64,000 nt of DNA from Burkholderia mayonis. Lineage in GTDB: Bacteria > Pseudomonadota > Gammaproteobacteria > Burkholderiales > Burkholderiaceae. The translations under genes were made by a program, and so were the position numbers. The notes beneath the pieces were generated by a model. That model had not been told where the DNA came from. It saw only the letters and a program-made list of their open reading frames with translations, and did no database searches. Shown piece after piece: positions 7,465 through 16,053 of this stretch. Location of the stretch: NCBI RefSeq assembly GCF_001523745.2, contig NZ_CP013386.1, positions 3,472,001-3,536,000 of the forward strand, read 5' to 3'. How positions within the stretch are numbered: position 1 is the stretch's first letter; the number at the start of each line of letters is the position of its first letter.

Positions 7465-8539
7465 GCATCTTGCCGCAACGGCGAGCGCATCGCCGAATGC
7501 GCCGCAGGACGTCCGACACGTAGGAACATTGAAGGTCGGCGGGCACGAACACCGCGTCGACGCGGCCTCGCAGCGGCTGCCGCATACGCATCCGCAACAT
7601 GCGGACGTCAGCCGCTTCTTCGAAGGCGCGAGCCGGGTCTTCGAGAGCGACGGCCCGACGCCGGCCGGACGCCACGCGCCCCCGCCGCCCGCACCGGCGC
7701 CCGGCGTGCGGATGCCGCCTCCACCGCCCAGCGCATTGCCGCCCCCAACGCCCGGCGCGCTGCCGCTACCGCCGCTGCCGCCTGCCGCGCGCCCGGCTCC
7801 CGTGACGGCAGCGGCACCGCGCACGTCGACGCAGCCGTTTCAGCCGACCGAGCTCAAGCCGTTCGTGAACGAGAACAAGCAGTTGTCGCCGCGCTGGTCG
7901 GTGAAGAACTATGTCGACACCGACAAGCTGAGCGCGGGCATTGCGGCAGTGCTCGGCATTGCGCCGCCGCGGATGGACATCGCCGAGACGACGATGGAAG
8001 GGCTGTCGAGCGTGATGAGCATCCCGTACTACGCCGACGAACCGACGCTCAATCCGATCGCGTGGACGTCGCCCGAAGGCAGGATCTACATGGCGACCGA
8101 TGCGCCCGAATATTCGGCGGGCGGCGTGCTCGATGCGGCGAAGATCCGATCGACGCTCGTGCACGAGAGCGTGCATGCGGCTTCGCACGATCACACGGGC
8201 TTTCAGCAGACGACGAAGGAAGCCGGCATCAATTCGAACTGGAACTACGACGAGTTCGCGACCGACTATTTCGCGCACAAGGTTTATCAGCGGCTCTATC
8301 CGGATGCCGATTACAAGACGAACTACTTCACGACGGATCTCGGCGGACAGCCGAAGGTCTGGGGCGGCAACCTGATCGCGTTCATGGTCCAGTCGGGGCA
8401 CATGAGCGAGGCCGACATCACGTCGGCCTACGCGAACGGCGATGGCTCGCTCGCGCTGCTCGAAGGCGAGAAGCTCGATGCCTGGAAGCAGTATGCGAAG
8501 ACGGGGCGCGCGACGGCGCTGCAGAAGCACGTTCAATAA
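7451..8539 (+). CDS. Putative type III effector: polyproline region plus HExxH zincin-like domain
   Basis: This 362-residue protein has no signal peptide. Residues 1-75 are polar and suit a secretion signal and chaperone-binding region. Residues 77-118 are a dense polyproline tract (runs of 3-5 Pro with Leu/Ala), of the kind that binds profilin, EVH1 or SH3 domains. Residues 135-362 form a globular domain with a zinc-protease signature, HESVH at 238-242. Glu268, in a YDEFATDYFAH segment 26 residues after the second His, is spaced like the third ligand of a gluzincin. I infer a zinc endopeptidase injected into host cells; the substrate is unknown. I do not recognise it as a named effector. The upstream gene encodes its likely chaperone, overlapping by 14 bp. 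Confidence 0.65.
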   Translation: MIEFKHLAATASASPNAPQDVRHVGTLKVGGHEHRVDAASQRLPHTHPQHADVSRFFEGASRVFESDGPTPAGRHAPPPPAPAPGVRMPPPPPSALPPPTPGALPLPPLPPAARPAPVTAAAPRTSTQPFQPTELKPFVNENKQLSPRWSVKNYVDTDKLSAGIAAVLGIAPPRMDIAETTMEGLSSVMSIPYYADEPTLNPIAWTSPEGRIYMATDAPEYSAGGVLDAAKIRSTLVHESVHAASHDHTGFQQTTKEAGINSNWNYDEFATDYFAHKVYQRLYPDADYKTNYFTTDLGGQPKVWGGNLIAFMVQSGHMSEADITSAYANGDGSLALLEGEKLDAWKQYAKTGRATALQKHVQ

Positions 8540-8690
8540 GTCGGGCGCTTCGCGCGGCGGTGCCGGGCCGTCCATCGGCGGATGGGCGGCGCGGCCTCTT
8601 CGGCCGGCGATTCTCTGGATTCGGCGTCGCGGCGCATGGCGATCGCTGACTTCGCCGGCGATGCCGGGTCGAGGCGTTTTGTTGGCTGCG

Positions 8691-8725
8691 TTTGGGGCGT
8701 TTGGGGCGTTTGGGGCGTTTGGGGC
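8691..8725. repeat. 9-bp tandem repeat (TTTGGGGCG), about 4 copies
   Basis: Three perfect copies of TTTGGGGCG are followed by an 8-bp partial copy. The array is noncoding, about 150 bp after the putative effector gene. Confidence 0.85.
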
Positions 8726-9111
8726 AAATCGCTCCGGCATGCGTCCGCCAAACGCACGATTCGAATCGCCGAACTCACCCTCAAACGCATTCGCCGAGCT
8801 GCCGCGCCTCGCACGCGATGCAACAGAAACAGGATCCAAGCCCCCCTGCGCTCGATCGGCGTCGCGCGAAGGCATGTCGACGTGAACCGGTCCCGGCACG
8901 CTCGCGCATCGCACCGCCCCGGTTTCTCCGCCTCGCGCCACGCCGAACACATTCCGTATCGGCGTGCTGACACGTCGTGCACACGCCGCGCGAACCCCTC
9001 GCTCGCGTGAAGCGGCCGTCGCGCCGACGCCGCGTGACGACCCGCCGGCCAACCATCGCAATCGATCGGCGTGCATTCCCACTGACGCATGCTCGCGCAT
9101 CCCGGCACGAC

Positions 9112-9140
9112 GCCCGATACATGCCCGATACATGCCCGAT
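9112..9140. repeat. 11-bp tandem repeat (GCCCGATACAT), 2 copies plus a partial
   Basis: Two exact copies of GCCCGATACAT (9112-9133) and a seven-base partial copy. The array is noncoding. Confidence 0.75.
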
Positions 9141-9344
9141 CCGCGATTACGCCCGCGATGCCGCGTCGATGGCCACGTCGAAGCGATCGAGCGCGCCGGC
9201 CACTACAATCGGAGTCTTTCGCGCTCTGTGGGCGACGGTTCGCCGACGCGACGTGCGCAATCGCCTGTCGCCTGTCGCTTGCCGCCTGTCATCCGCCAAC
9301 CGTCGGTCGCCGATCCCGCAGTCCCGCGATTTGTCGCCTCGGCG

Positions 9345-9374
9345 CGATCCACCGATCCACCGATCCACCGATCC
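9345..9374. repeat. 8-bp tandem repeat (CGATCCAC), 3 copies plus a partial
   Basis: Three exact copies of CGATCCAC and a partial fourth, in the noncoding stretch before birA. Confidence 0.8.
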
Positions 9375-9565
9375 GCCGCACGCGCCGAGCATTCGCGCCG
9401 CACGCGCCGCAGCCCCGCCAATCGCCCGTCGCCGGACGACGCGGCTATGATGGGCGAATCGCCGACGAACGCATGAAAGAACGCGATCCGCAATCCCCCG
9501 TCAAGCGACGGGACAATCGAACTTTACGCTGGCAACCGTCGACCAGTTCCGCAACAATACGCGCC

Positions 9566-10528
9566 ATGAATGTCGCCACCCTCCCTTCAACGCCCGCGGA
9601 CGACGGGCCGCTCATCGATCGCGCACGCGTCGATGCACGCCTTGTTCCCGCAGCCCGCGAATGGTCGATCGAGATCGTCGACACGACGGGTTCGACCAAC
9701 GCTGACCTCGCCGCGCACCTGAAGACGCTGCGTCGCAACCGCGACGCGCTCGCCGCGCCGATCGCGCGCGTCGCGTACGAGCAGACGGCCGGACGCGGCC
9801 GGCAAGGCCGCCCGTGGTTCGCCAGGCCGGGCGACGCGCTGCTTTGCTCGATCGCGTGCGTATTGCCGTGTCCGGTCGGCGAGCTCGCGGGCCTGAGCCT
9901 CGCCGTCGGCGTCGCGCTCGCCGAAGCGCTTGCCGGGACGGACGGCGCGCCGCTTGCGGGCCAACGCGCGAACGCTGCTGCCGACGCCCATCGCATCGCG
10001 CTCAAATGGCCGAACGATCTGCTCGTCACGACAACGCGCGACGGTGAAACCGCGATCGTCGGCAAGCTCGCCGGCATCCTGATCGAAACCGTCTGGAACA
10101 CGAACGATGCGACCGCGGTCGTGATCGGCTTCGGCGTCAATGTGCGCACGGCCGACGCCGCCGCAGCCGAAGTCGACGCGCTGCGCGAGCGCGACGCGAC
10201 GCTCGCGAGCGGCCTGCCGCCCGTCGCGCTATCCGCCGTTCGGCCCGGCGCGAATCTCACCGACGCGTTCGCCGCCGCGCTGAACGCGCTCGCCGTCGCG
10301 CTGCCCGCGTTCGCAGCGGACGGCCTCGCCCCGTTCGCCGCGCGCTGGAACGCGCTGCACGCGTATGCGGGCCGCGACGTCGTGCTGCTCGAACGCGGCG
10401 CGGAAATCATGCGCGGCGTCGCCGTCGGAATCGACGCGACCGGCCAGTTGCTGCTCGACACGCCCGCCGGCCGGCAAGCGATCGCGGCGGGCGACGTGTC
10501 GCTGCGCGCGCCGGGAGCCGTCCGATGA
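9566..10528 (+). CDS. birA: Biotin--[acetyl-CoA-carboxylase] ligase, monofunctional
   Basis: This 320-residue enzyme activates biotin as biotinyl-5'-AMP and transfers it to the carboxyl-carrier protein of acetyl-CoA carboxylase. It shows TGSTN at 41-45, the biotin/ATP loop GRGRQGR at 76-82, KWPND at 147-151 and GKLAGILIE at 166-174, with a C-terminal SH3-like domain (about 265-320). The catalytic domain starts within about 30 residues of the N-terminus, so the winged-helix DNA-binding domain of E. coli BirA is absent; it should not act as the biotin repressor. It overlaps coaX by 4 bp (ATGA). The ATG at 9566 was chosen because the in-frame upstream sequence is unlike the family. Confidence 0.93.
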   Translation: MNVATLPSTPADDGPLIDRARVDARLVPAAREWSIEIVDTTGSTNADLAAHLKTLRRNRDALAAPIARVAYEQTAGRGRQGRPWFARPGDALLCSIACVLPCPVGELAGLSLAVGVALAEALAGTDGAPLAGQRANAAADAHRIALKWPNDLLVTTTRDGETAIVGKLAGILIETVWNTNDATAVVIGFGVNVRTADAAAAEVDALRERDATLASGLPPVALSAVRPGANLTDAFAAALNALAVALPAFAADGLAPFAARWNALHAYAGRDVVLLERGAEIMRGVAVGIDATGQLLLDTPAGRQAIAAGDVSLRAPGAVR

Positions 10529-11304
10529 GCGGCTTGTGCTTGCTGATCGACGCGGGCAACAGCCGCGTCAAATGGGCGCTCGCGGACACCGAACGCCATT
10601 TCGTCTCGATCGGCGCGTTCGGGCACGCGGACGACGCGCCGGACTGGTCGACGCTGCCCGCGCCGCGCGGCGCATGGATCTCGAACGTCGCGGGCGACGC
10701 GGCAGCCGCACGCATCGACGCGCTGATCGACGCGCACTGGCCCGCGCTGCCGCGCACCGTCGTGCGCGCAAGCGCCGCGCAGTGCGGCGTGACGAACGGC
10801 TACACGGAGCCGGCACGTCTCGGCAGCGACCGCTGGGCAGGCCTCATCGGCGCGCATGCGGCGTTTCCGGGCGAGCATCTGCTGATCGCGACGTTCGGCA
10901 CCGCGACGACGCTCGAAGCGCTGCGCGCCGACGGCCATTTCGCGGGCGGGCTGATCGCGCCCGGCTGGGCGCTGATGATGCGCTCGCTCGGCACGCACAC
11001 CGCGCAGCTGCCGACGGTGTCGATCGACGCGGCGACGAACCTGCTCGACGAGCTCGCCATGAACGACGCGCACGCGCCGTTCGCGATCGACACGCCGCAC
11101 GCGCTGTCCGCCGGCTGCCTGCAGGCGCAGGCGGGGCTCATCGAGCGCGCATGGCGCGATCTGGAAAAGGCATGGAAGGCGCCCGTGCGGCTCGTGCTGT
11201 CGGGCGGCGCGGCGGACGCGATCGTGCGCGCGCTGACCATCCCGCACACGCGGCACGATACGCTCGTGCTGACGGGCCTCGCGCTGATCGCGCATTCGGC
11301 GTGA
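10525..11304 (+). CDS. coaX: Type III pantothenate kinase
   Basis: This 259-residue CoaX phosphorylates pantothenate, the first step of coenzyme A synthesis. The N-terminal phosphate-binding motif [11 protein letters not shown] lies at residues 9-19. The [12 protein letters not shown] stretch near residue 100 and [11 protein letters not shown] near 125 are the second and third ASKHA-fold motifs. It is translationally coupled to birA through a 4-bp overlap, an arrangement common in betaproteobacteria. CoaX enzymes are not feedback-inhibited by CoA and need a monovalent cation; that is family knowledge. Confidence 0.95.
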   Translation: MSGLCLLIDAGNSRVKWALADTERHFVSIGAFGHADDAPDWSTLPAPRGAWISNVAGDAAAARIDALIDAHWPALPRTVVRASAAQCGVTNGYTEPARLGSDRWAGLIGAHAAFPGEHLLIATFGTATTLEALRADGHFAGGLIAPGWALMMRSLGTHTAQLPTVSIDAATNLLDELAMNDAHAPFAIDTPHALSAGCLQAQAGLIERAWRDLEKAWKAPVRLVLSGGAADAIVRALTIPHTRHDTLVLTGLALIAHSA

Positions 11305-11413
11305 CGCGCGCCGCGCGAGCGCGCGGCCCGCACGGCTTCGGCGCACGAAGCGGCGCATCGCCGCCATGCGCGGCGGATTGACGGTAACGGAACGATTCTC
11401 GGGAGTATCGACG

Positions 11414-11782
11414 ATGCTGCGCTGGCTGATCTCTATTCTCTTTCTCGCCAACATGCTCGCGTTCGTCGTGGTACGCGGCCTGTTCGGCCCGATGCCTGCC
11501 GCGGGCTCGCGCGAGCCGGGTCACGCGCTGCTGCAGGTGCGGCCGGATGCGCTGCGCGTGACGCCCGTGTCCGAGGCGATGGATCAGCCGACCGTCGGCG
11601 GGCCGATCATGTCGCCGCCGCTCGATACCGCACCGCTGAACGCGCCCGGCTCGGTGCCCGGCTCGGCCGCCGGCGCCACGCCGGGTTCGCGGGCACCCGC
11701 ATCGGCGTCCTCGGCGACGCCCGCCGCGGCCGCGACGCCCGCATCGGCGCAAACCCCTTCGAACGCCTCCGCCGCGCAATGA
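11414..11782 (+). CDS. Small single-pass membrane protein with Pro/Ala/Ser-rich tail
   Basis: This 122-residue protein has one N-terminal membrane helix (MLRWLISILFLANMLAFVVV), a short VRPDALRVTPVSEA segment, and from about residue 60 a low-complexity Ala/Pro/Ser/Thr tail. It follows coaX by about 110 bp on the same strand. The segment after the helix resembles the linker of SPOR-type or cell-envelope proteins, but no SPOR domain is present. Function is unknown. The start at 11414 puts the helix at the N-terminus; an in-frame ATG at 11366 adds 16 residues of poor character. Confidence 0.7.
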   Translation: MLRWLISILFLANMLAFVVVRGLFGPMPAAGSREPGHALLQVRPDALRVTPVSEAMDQPTVGGPIMSPPLDTAPLNAPGSVPGSAAGATPGSRAPASASSATPAAAATPASAQTPSNASAAQ

Positions 11783-11828
11783 CGCAGCGGCGCGCCGCAG
11801 CCGCGACGGCAGCCGCGCATGCCTTCGC

Positions 11829-12314
11829 TCAGTTCGACGGCGACCGCACTTTCTTCAGCAGCGCGGTCGTCGAGCGATCGTGCTCGAACGGAATCGCGAG
11901 CGCCCGCCCACCCCAGCCGCGCACGAGCGCCGATTCGGGCAGCGCGTCCATGTCGTAATCGCCGCCCTTCACGAGGATGTCGGGACGCACCGCGTCGATC
12001 AGCGAAACCGGCGTCTTTTCGTCAAAGCCGACGACCCAATCGACGCATTCGAGCGCGGCGAGAAGCGCCATCCGGTCTTCCTGGGCGTTGATCGGCCGAT
12101 CGTCGCCCTTGCCGAGCATGCGCACCGACGCATCGCTGTTCACGCCGACGACGAGACATGCGCCGAGCGCCTTCGCATCGGCGAGATAGGTGACGTGGCC
12201 GCGATGCAGGATGTCGAACACGCCGTTCGTAAACACGACGGGCGCGGGCAGCGACGCGCGCAATGCGACGAGCGCGTCGCGGGTGATCAGCTTGCGTTCA
12301 AACGAAGCGGGCAT
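11829..12314 (-). CDS. rfaE2: D-glycero-beta-D-manno-heptose 1-phosphate adenylyltransferase
   Basis: This 161-residue nucleotidyltransferase makes ADP-heptose for lipopolysaccharide inner-core synthesis. It has the cytidylyltransferase-like signature FTNGVFDILHRGH with HRGH at residues 37-40, a VGVNSDASVRMLGKG stretch near 75, and a C-terminal DRSTTALL motif matching the family's (S)TT phosphate site. It corresponds to the C-terminal half of E. coli HldE; the kinase half must be encoded elsewhere, which is usual in betaproteobacteria. It is convergent with the small membrane protein gene (46 bp between stops). The start at 12314 excludes 17 poorly conserved residues. Confidence 0.93.
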   Translation of the reverse strand: MPASFERKLITRDALVALRASLPAPVVFTNGVFDILHRGHVTYLADAKALGACLVVGVNSDASVRMLGKGDDRPINAQEDRMALLAALECVDWVVGFDEKTPVSLIDAVRPDILVKGGDYDMDALPESALVRGWGGRALAIPFEHDRSTTALLKKVRSPSN

Positions 12315-12403
12315 GGTGCAAAAACTCGTTGGGCGGGATGATCGGAAAACGACGTCGAGCATCACGCTCGACGCGCGCCGGCTGCGACGCGAAGCAGCAA
12401 AAG

Positions 12404-12434
12404 AAAAGCCCGCCGGGCCTGCGAGCGGGCTTTT
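12404..12434 (-). terminator. Rho-independent terminator of the ferritin-like gene
   Basis: A perfect 10-bp stem (AAAAGCCCGC 12404-12413 with GCGGGCTTTT 12425-12434) has an 11-base loop. Read on the minus strand it ends in a T-rich tail (GGGCTTTTCTTTTGC). It lies 30 bp beyond the stop of the ferritin-like gene and before rfaE2. Confidence 0.8.
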
Positions 12435-12464
12435 CGCGCGATGCGGCGCCGCGTGCTGCGCGCG

Positions 12465-13340
12465 TTACGCGGGCTGCGTGGCGGCCGAGCCGCTTCCCGC
12501 CTGCAGGCGCACCGTCACTTCCTTCCGATAGCGGTTCAGTTCCTGCGCGGTCGCGAACGTGCGCTCGAACAGCACCGACAAATTGTGCAGGATCCGGTCG
12601 ACGACCTTCTTTTCCCACTCGCCGTCGAACAGGATCTGCTCGTCGAGCCAGCGCTCGAGCCATTCCGGATCGGGCAGGCGCGATTGCACGGTGTCGCGCG
12701 GGAACAGCGCCTGGTTCACGTGCAGGTTCGTCGGGTGCAGCGGCTTCTCGGTGCGGCGCGCCGACGCCATCAGTACGCCGATCTTCGAGAACGCCGCGCG
12801 CGCGACGTCGCCGCAATTGTTGAGCGCCTTCTTCATGTAGCGCAGGTACGCGCCGCCATGACGCGCCTCGTCGCGCGAGATCGTTTCGTAGATGTGCTTG
12901 ATGACGGGCTCGGTATGCCACTCGGCCGCACGGCGATACCAGTGGTTCAGGCGAATCTCGCCGCAGAAGTGCAGCATCAGCGTCTCGAGCGGCGGCGCCG
13001 GATCGAACTCGAAGCGCACCGCATGCAGTTCCTCTTCGGTCGGCATCAGCTCCGGCCGGAAGCGGCGCAGGTATTCCATCAGCACGAGCGAGTGCTTCTG
13101 CTCCTCGAAGAACCAGACGCTCATGAACGCGGAGAAGTCGCTGTCGTGATGATTGTCGCGCAGGAACATCTCCGTCGCGGGCAGCGCCGACCACTCGGTG
13201 ATCGCGTTCATCTTGATCGTCCTCGCCTGCTCGTCGGTCAGGAGCGACGCGTCGAACTTGTCCCACGGAATGTCCTTCTCCATGTCCCAGCGGACGGCTT
13301 CGAGCGACTTGTAAAGTTCCGGATAAAGCATGGTGTTCAT
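12465..13340 (-). CDS. Ferritin-like di-iron protein
   Basis: This 291-residue protein shows two di-iron carboxylate motifs: E79-E80-Q-K-H83 in the first helix pair and D157-E158-A-R-H161 in the second. Glu49 and Glu128 are further candidate ligands. The architecture resembles the ferritin-like/acyl-ACP-desaturase superfamily (long helices, EExxH and DExxH); no signal or membrane segment is visible. Members may be oxygenases, desaturases or iron-handling proteins, and the sequence does not decide which. It is a single-gene unit with its own terminator at 12404-12434. The start at 13340 (MNTMLYPELY) is preferred over upstream in-frame sequence of shadow type. Confidence 0.8.
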   Translation of the reverse strand: MNTMLYPELYKSLEAVRWDMEKDIPWDKFDASLLTDEQARTIKMNAITEWSALPATEMFLRDNHHDSDFSAFMSVWFFEEQKHSLVLMEYLRRFRPELMPTEEELHAVRFEFDPAPPLETLMLHFCGEIRLNHWYRRAAEWHTEPVIKHIYETISRDEARHGGAYLRYMKKALNNCGDVARAAFSKIGVLMASARRTEKPLHPTNLHVNQALFPRDTVQSRLPDPEWLERWLDEQILFDGEWEKKVVDRILHNLSVLFERTFATAQELNRYRKEVTVRLQAGSGSAATQPA

Positions 13341-13844
13341 GGTCCCACCCCTGTTCTGCGCAATGCGACAACTTAAACGAGACTGTTGCGGCAAACCGGC
13401 CCAGTGCGGGCGTTTTCGCAACCAAGTCGATAATTTTACGCGCTAATCCGGGCCCGGACGCAGGTTTCGCGCCGGACGCCGGGCGGCCGCGCTACCACCG
13501 TGGGGCAGGCCGCACTCAGCGCTCCCGACGAGATCGAAAGCCGCGTCGCGCATGCCTGAAAGGCGCCGGCGCACCGCCGGCTTCGTTGCCGGGACCCGCG
13601 CGCGCCTTGCAGAACGGCTGCGCTCGAGCGGCCCGATATGATGTATTCGGCGGCGGCCATGATAGCACGCGACTGTGACCGTTCCGAGACGGCGGCGGGC
13701 GCCGGGACCACGCCCATGCGGCAAAGCGTCGCGGCGAAAGCTTTCTGTCAGCGTGGCGAAAACGCAACCCAAGCGGCGGATGCGGCGGCCGAATGCGTGT
13801 CGCCGTCCGAATCGGGCCGAGCGGGCTGCATCGTCACGCGGCCG
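13341..13844. other. Intergenic region, no gene recognised
   Basis: About 500 bp between the ferritin-like gene and the patatin stop. Overlapping frames are Arg-rich and have no protein signature. It must carry the promoter of the ferritin-like gene; a relatively A/T-rich patch lies at 13418-13440. I could not define boxes. Confidence 0.5.
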
Positions 13845-15143
13845 TCAGTGCCGCGCCGCCCGGGCGGGCGCGCCCGACAAGCTCGACACGCTCGACATGC
13901 CGCCGTCCGACGTGTCGTCGCCCGCGCCCGCGACGCTCGCGCTCGCTTCGCGGCCGGCGCCCGGGCCGTGCTCGGCCTCCGCGCCGCTGCGCTCGGCGGA
14001 CGCGATCCACTGCGCGAGCCGCTCGCGCTGCCCGTGCGCGTCACGGTAGCCGAGCTCGACGAGCTCGCGCGTGAATTCGGCCTCGAACAGCAGATAGCTC
14101 GCGAAAGACGCGCCCGCCGGCTTGTTGCCGCCCACCGCGCCGAGCAGCCCGCGCACCGTGAGCGGCAACCGCTTCAGATGCTTCGACGCGATGAGCTCGA
14201 TCCGCTCGGACGGCGCGATCGCGAGCACGTCGACATGCCGCCAGCCGCTCGTCGGCTCGACGTAGGCGGGCAGGTGCTCGATCATCCGGTTCACGTGGTC
14301 GATCCGCTCGATGTCGGCGCCGATCGAATCGAGGAACACGCTCGCGAGCACCTGCTGGCCAATCTGCGCGAGCGACGGATAGCCGCGCCCGTTGCCGTTC
14401 GCGGCGGGCACCTCGGGCCGCGGGTCGGCGGCGCCGACGACGACGATCCGATCGCTGCCGAAATGGATCGCCGGCGACAGCGGCGCGATCTGCCGGATCG
14501 AGCCGTCGCCGAAATATTCGATCTGGCCGTCGAGCACGAGCGGCACTGCGGGAAACACGAACGGGATCGCCGACGACGCGAGCAGATGCCCGGCCGACAG
14601 GTCGACCATCCGCGCGGTGCGCTCCGCGCGCCGCCACGCCTGGATCGGTTCGCTCGCCTGATAGAACGTCAGATGCCGGCCGCTCGAATAGCTGAGCGCC
14701 GTTACCGACAGCGCATGCAGCTTGCGCGCCTCGAGCATCAGCTCGATCCGGTGGAAGTCGAGTTCGCGCCGCAGCAAGTACGCGAGCGGCGAGTTGTCGA
14801 GCAGCCCGCGCGGCGAACGGCGCGCCGCCCAGCCGAGGCTCATCGCCGCGAGCCAGCGCGCGCCCGCGGCGGCGATGCCGAGCCAGTCGGTTCGATAAAC
14901 GTGATCGGCGCGCAATTGTTCCCAGAAATCGAGGAGACGCCGCACGCCGTGCTCGAAGTCGTCGGCGTGACTCGCGAGCGACGTCGCGTTGATCGCGCCC
15001 GCCGACGAACCGCAGATCACCGTGAACGGCGACGTGCGCCGCTTCGGATCGACGTCGCGCGCGATCTCGGCGAGCCCCTTCAGCACGCCAACCTGATACG
15101 CGGCGCGCGCGCCGCCCCCCATCATCACGAGCGCGAGCCGCAT
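13845..15143 (-). CDS. Patatin-like phospholipase
   Basis: This 432-residue protein has the complete patatin set: glycine-rich oxyanion hole GGGAR at residues 9-13, nucleophile elbow GSSAG with Ser47, and catalytic dyad Asp in DGS at 213-215. The domain hydrolyses acyl esters of phospholipids or neutral lipids. The last ~50 residues are Ser/Ala/Gly-rich and probably disordered. No signal peptide is present, so it is probably cytosolic. It lies 36 bp downstream of phaM on the same strand, so they may be co-transcribed, and a link to PHA-granule lipid surfaces is possible but unproven. Confidence 0.9.
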   Translation of the reverse strand: MRLALVMMGGGARAAYQVGVLKGLAEIARDVDPKRRTSPFTVICGSSAGAINATSLASHADDFEHGVRRLLDFWEQLRADHVYRTDWLGIAAAGARWLAAMSLGWAARRSPRGLLDNSPLAYLLRRELDFHRIELMLEARKLHALSVTALSYSSGRHLTFYQASEPIQAWRRAERTARMVDLSAGHLLASSAIPFVFPAVPLVLDGQIEYFGDGSIRQIAPLSPAIHFGSDRIVVVGAADPRPEVPAANGNGRGYPSLAQIGQQVLASVFLDSIGADIERIDHVNRMIEHLPAYVEPTSGWRHVDVLAIAPSERIELIASKHLKRLPLTVRGLLGAVGGNKPAGASFASYLLFEAEFTRELVELGYRDAHGQRERLAQWIASAERSGAEAEHGPGAGREASASVAGAGDDTSDGGMSSVSSLSGAPARAARH

Positions 15144-15179
15144 GTCTGCCTCAGCGTGTCCTCATCGGCGGCGCGCGCA

Positions 15180-15968
15180 TCACGGGCTGCGCCTCGCCGT
15201 CTTCTTCGCGGCGGCGGACTTCGCGCCGCCGGCCGCGCTCGATGCACGCTCGGCCGCCGAACCGCTCGCGCGCGGCGAAGCCGCACGGCGCGTGGCCGGC
15301 TTCTTCGCGGCGGACGGCTTCTTCGCCGCCTCGTCGCCCGGCGCATCCGCGTCGGCGGGCGGCGTCATGCCCGGTTGCGTCATCGCGAAGCGCGCGAGCT
15401 GGTTGAACTGCGATTGCAGCAGATTCCACCAGCCCGCCGGATCGAACGCGTCGGCGCCCGGCGCCGCTTGCGGCGGCTCGGTACCGCTGGCGTCGGCTGC
15501 CGCGCTCGCGGATGCACCGGCGCGCGCGCGCGCATCGTCTTCGCGCGACGACGCGAGCGCGGCGGAAGAGGATTCACCGTGCGCCGAGTCGTCGGGCGAC
15601 AGCGCGGCTTCCGCCGCGGCCATCGACGTCTGTGCGAACGCGCCGAACGCGCGCAGCGTCGCGAGCGTCGCGCGCTGCACCTCGAGCGCCTGGATCGCGG
15701 ACTGCAGCATGCCGAGGTTGAGCTTCAGCCACTGCTCGACCGCGCGCAGATCGGTGATCCGCTTGTCGAGCTCCTCGACGCTCGCGAGCGGCGCCATCAG
15801 GTCCGACATCGCCGACAGCGACGGCGGCAGCCCTTGCGACGCGCCGGGAAACCCGCCCATTCCGCCGAACGGCGTGAGACGCATCATGTCCCACATCTTG
15901 TCGAGGAAGCCGGCGGGCTGAAAGCCGCCAAAGCCGGAAAACGGATTGGAGCCGTTGGTGTCGGTCAT
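15180..15968 (-). CDS. phaM: PHA granule regulatory protein PhaM
   Basis: This 262-residue protein matches the PhaM family in length and layout. PhaM activates PHA synthase (PhaC) and ties polyhydroxybutyrate granules to the nucleoid. The N-terminal part (about 1-115) has the MWDMMRLTPFGG region and an EELDKRITDLRAVEQWLKLNLGML helical segment. The middle is acidic/Ala-rich, with a WWNLLQSQFNQLARFA helix near 176-191. The C-terminal ~50 residues are Lys/Ala/Pro-rich and histone-H1-like (AAKKPSAAKKPATRRAA), which suits DNA binding. It precedes the patatin gene on the same strand. Confidence 0.88.
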   Translation of the reverse strand: MTDTNGSNPFSGFGGFQPAGFLDKMWDMMRLTPFGGMGGFPGASQGLPPSLSAMSDLMAPLASVEELDKRITDLRAVEQWLKLNLGMLQSAIQALEVQRATLATLRAFGAFAQTSMAAAEAALSPDDSAHGESSSAALASSREDDARARAGASASAAADASGTEPPQAAPGADAFDPAGWWNLLQSQFNQLARFAMTQPGMTPPADADAPGDEAAKKPSAAKKPATRRAASPRASGSAAERASSAAGGAKSAAAKKTARRSP

Positions 15969-16053
15969 CGTCGATTCCTTCGAAACGAATGAAGCGGGTC
16001 ACGGGGAAACGCCGCGCGGCGGCGTCCATGGTCGATCATAGCGTGCGCCGCGC

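Larger units (their letters stand above)
8540..9565. other. About 1 kb noncoding region with short tandem repeats
   Basis: No protein-like frame or RNA gene is recognised between the putative effector and birA. Overlapping frames are Arg/Ala/Pro-rich shadows. The region contains three short tandem arrays: a 9-mer at 8691-8725, an 11-mer at 9112-9140 and an 8-mer at 9345-9374. The birA promoter should lie in its last part, but no clear box was found. Confidence 0.55.

Noticed and set aside
13341..13844. Small RNA or short gene in the gap before the ferritin-like gene
   Set aside because: No terminator, conserved hairpin or protein signature could be seen.
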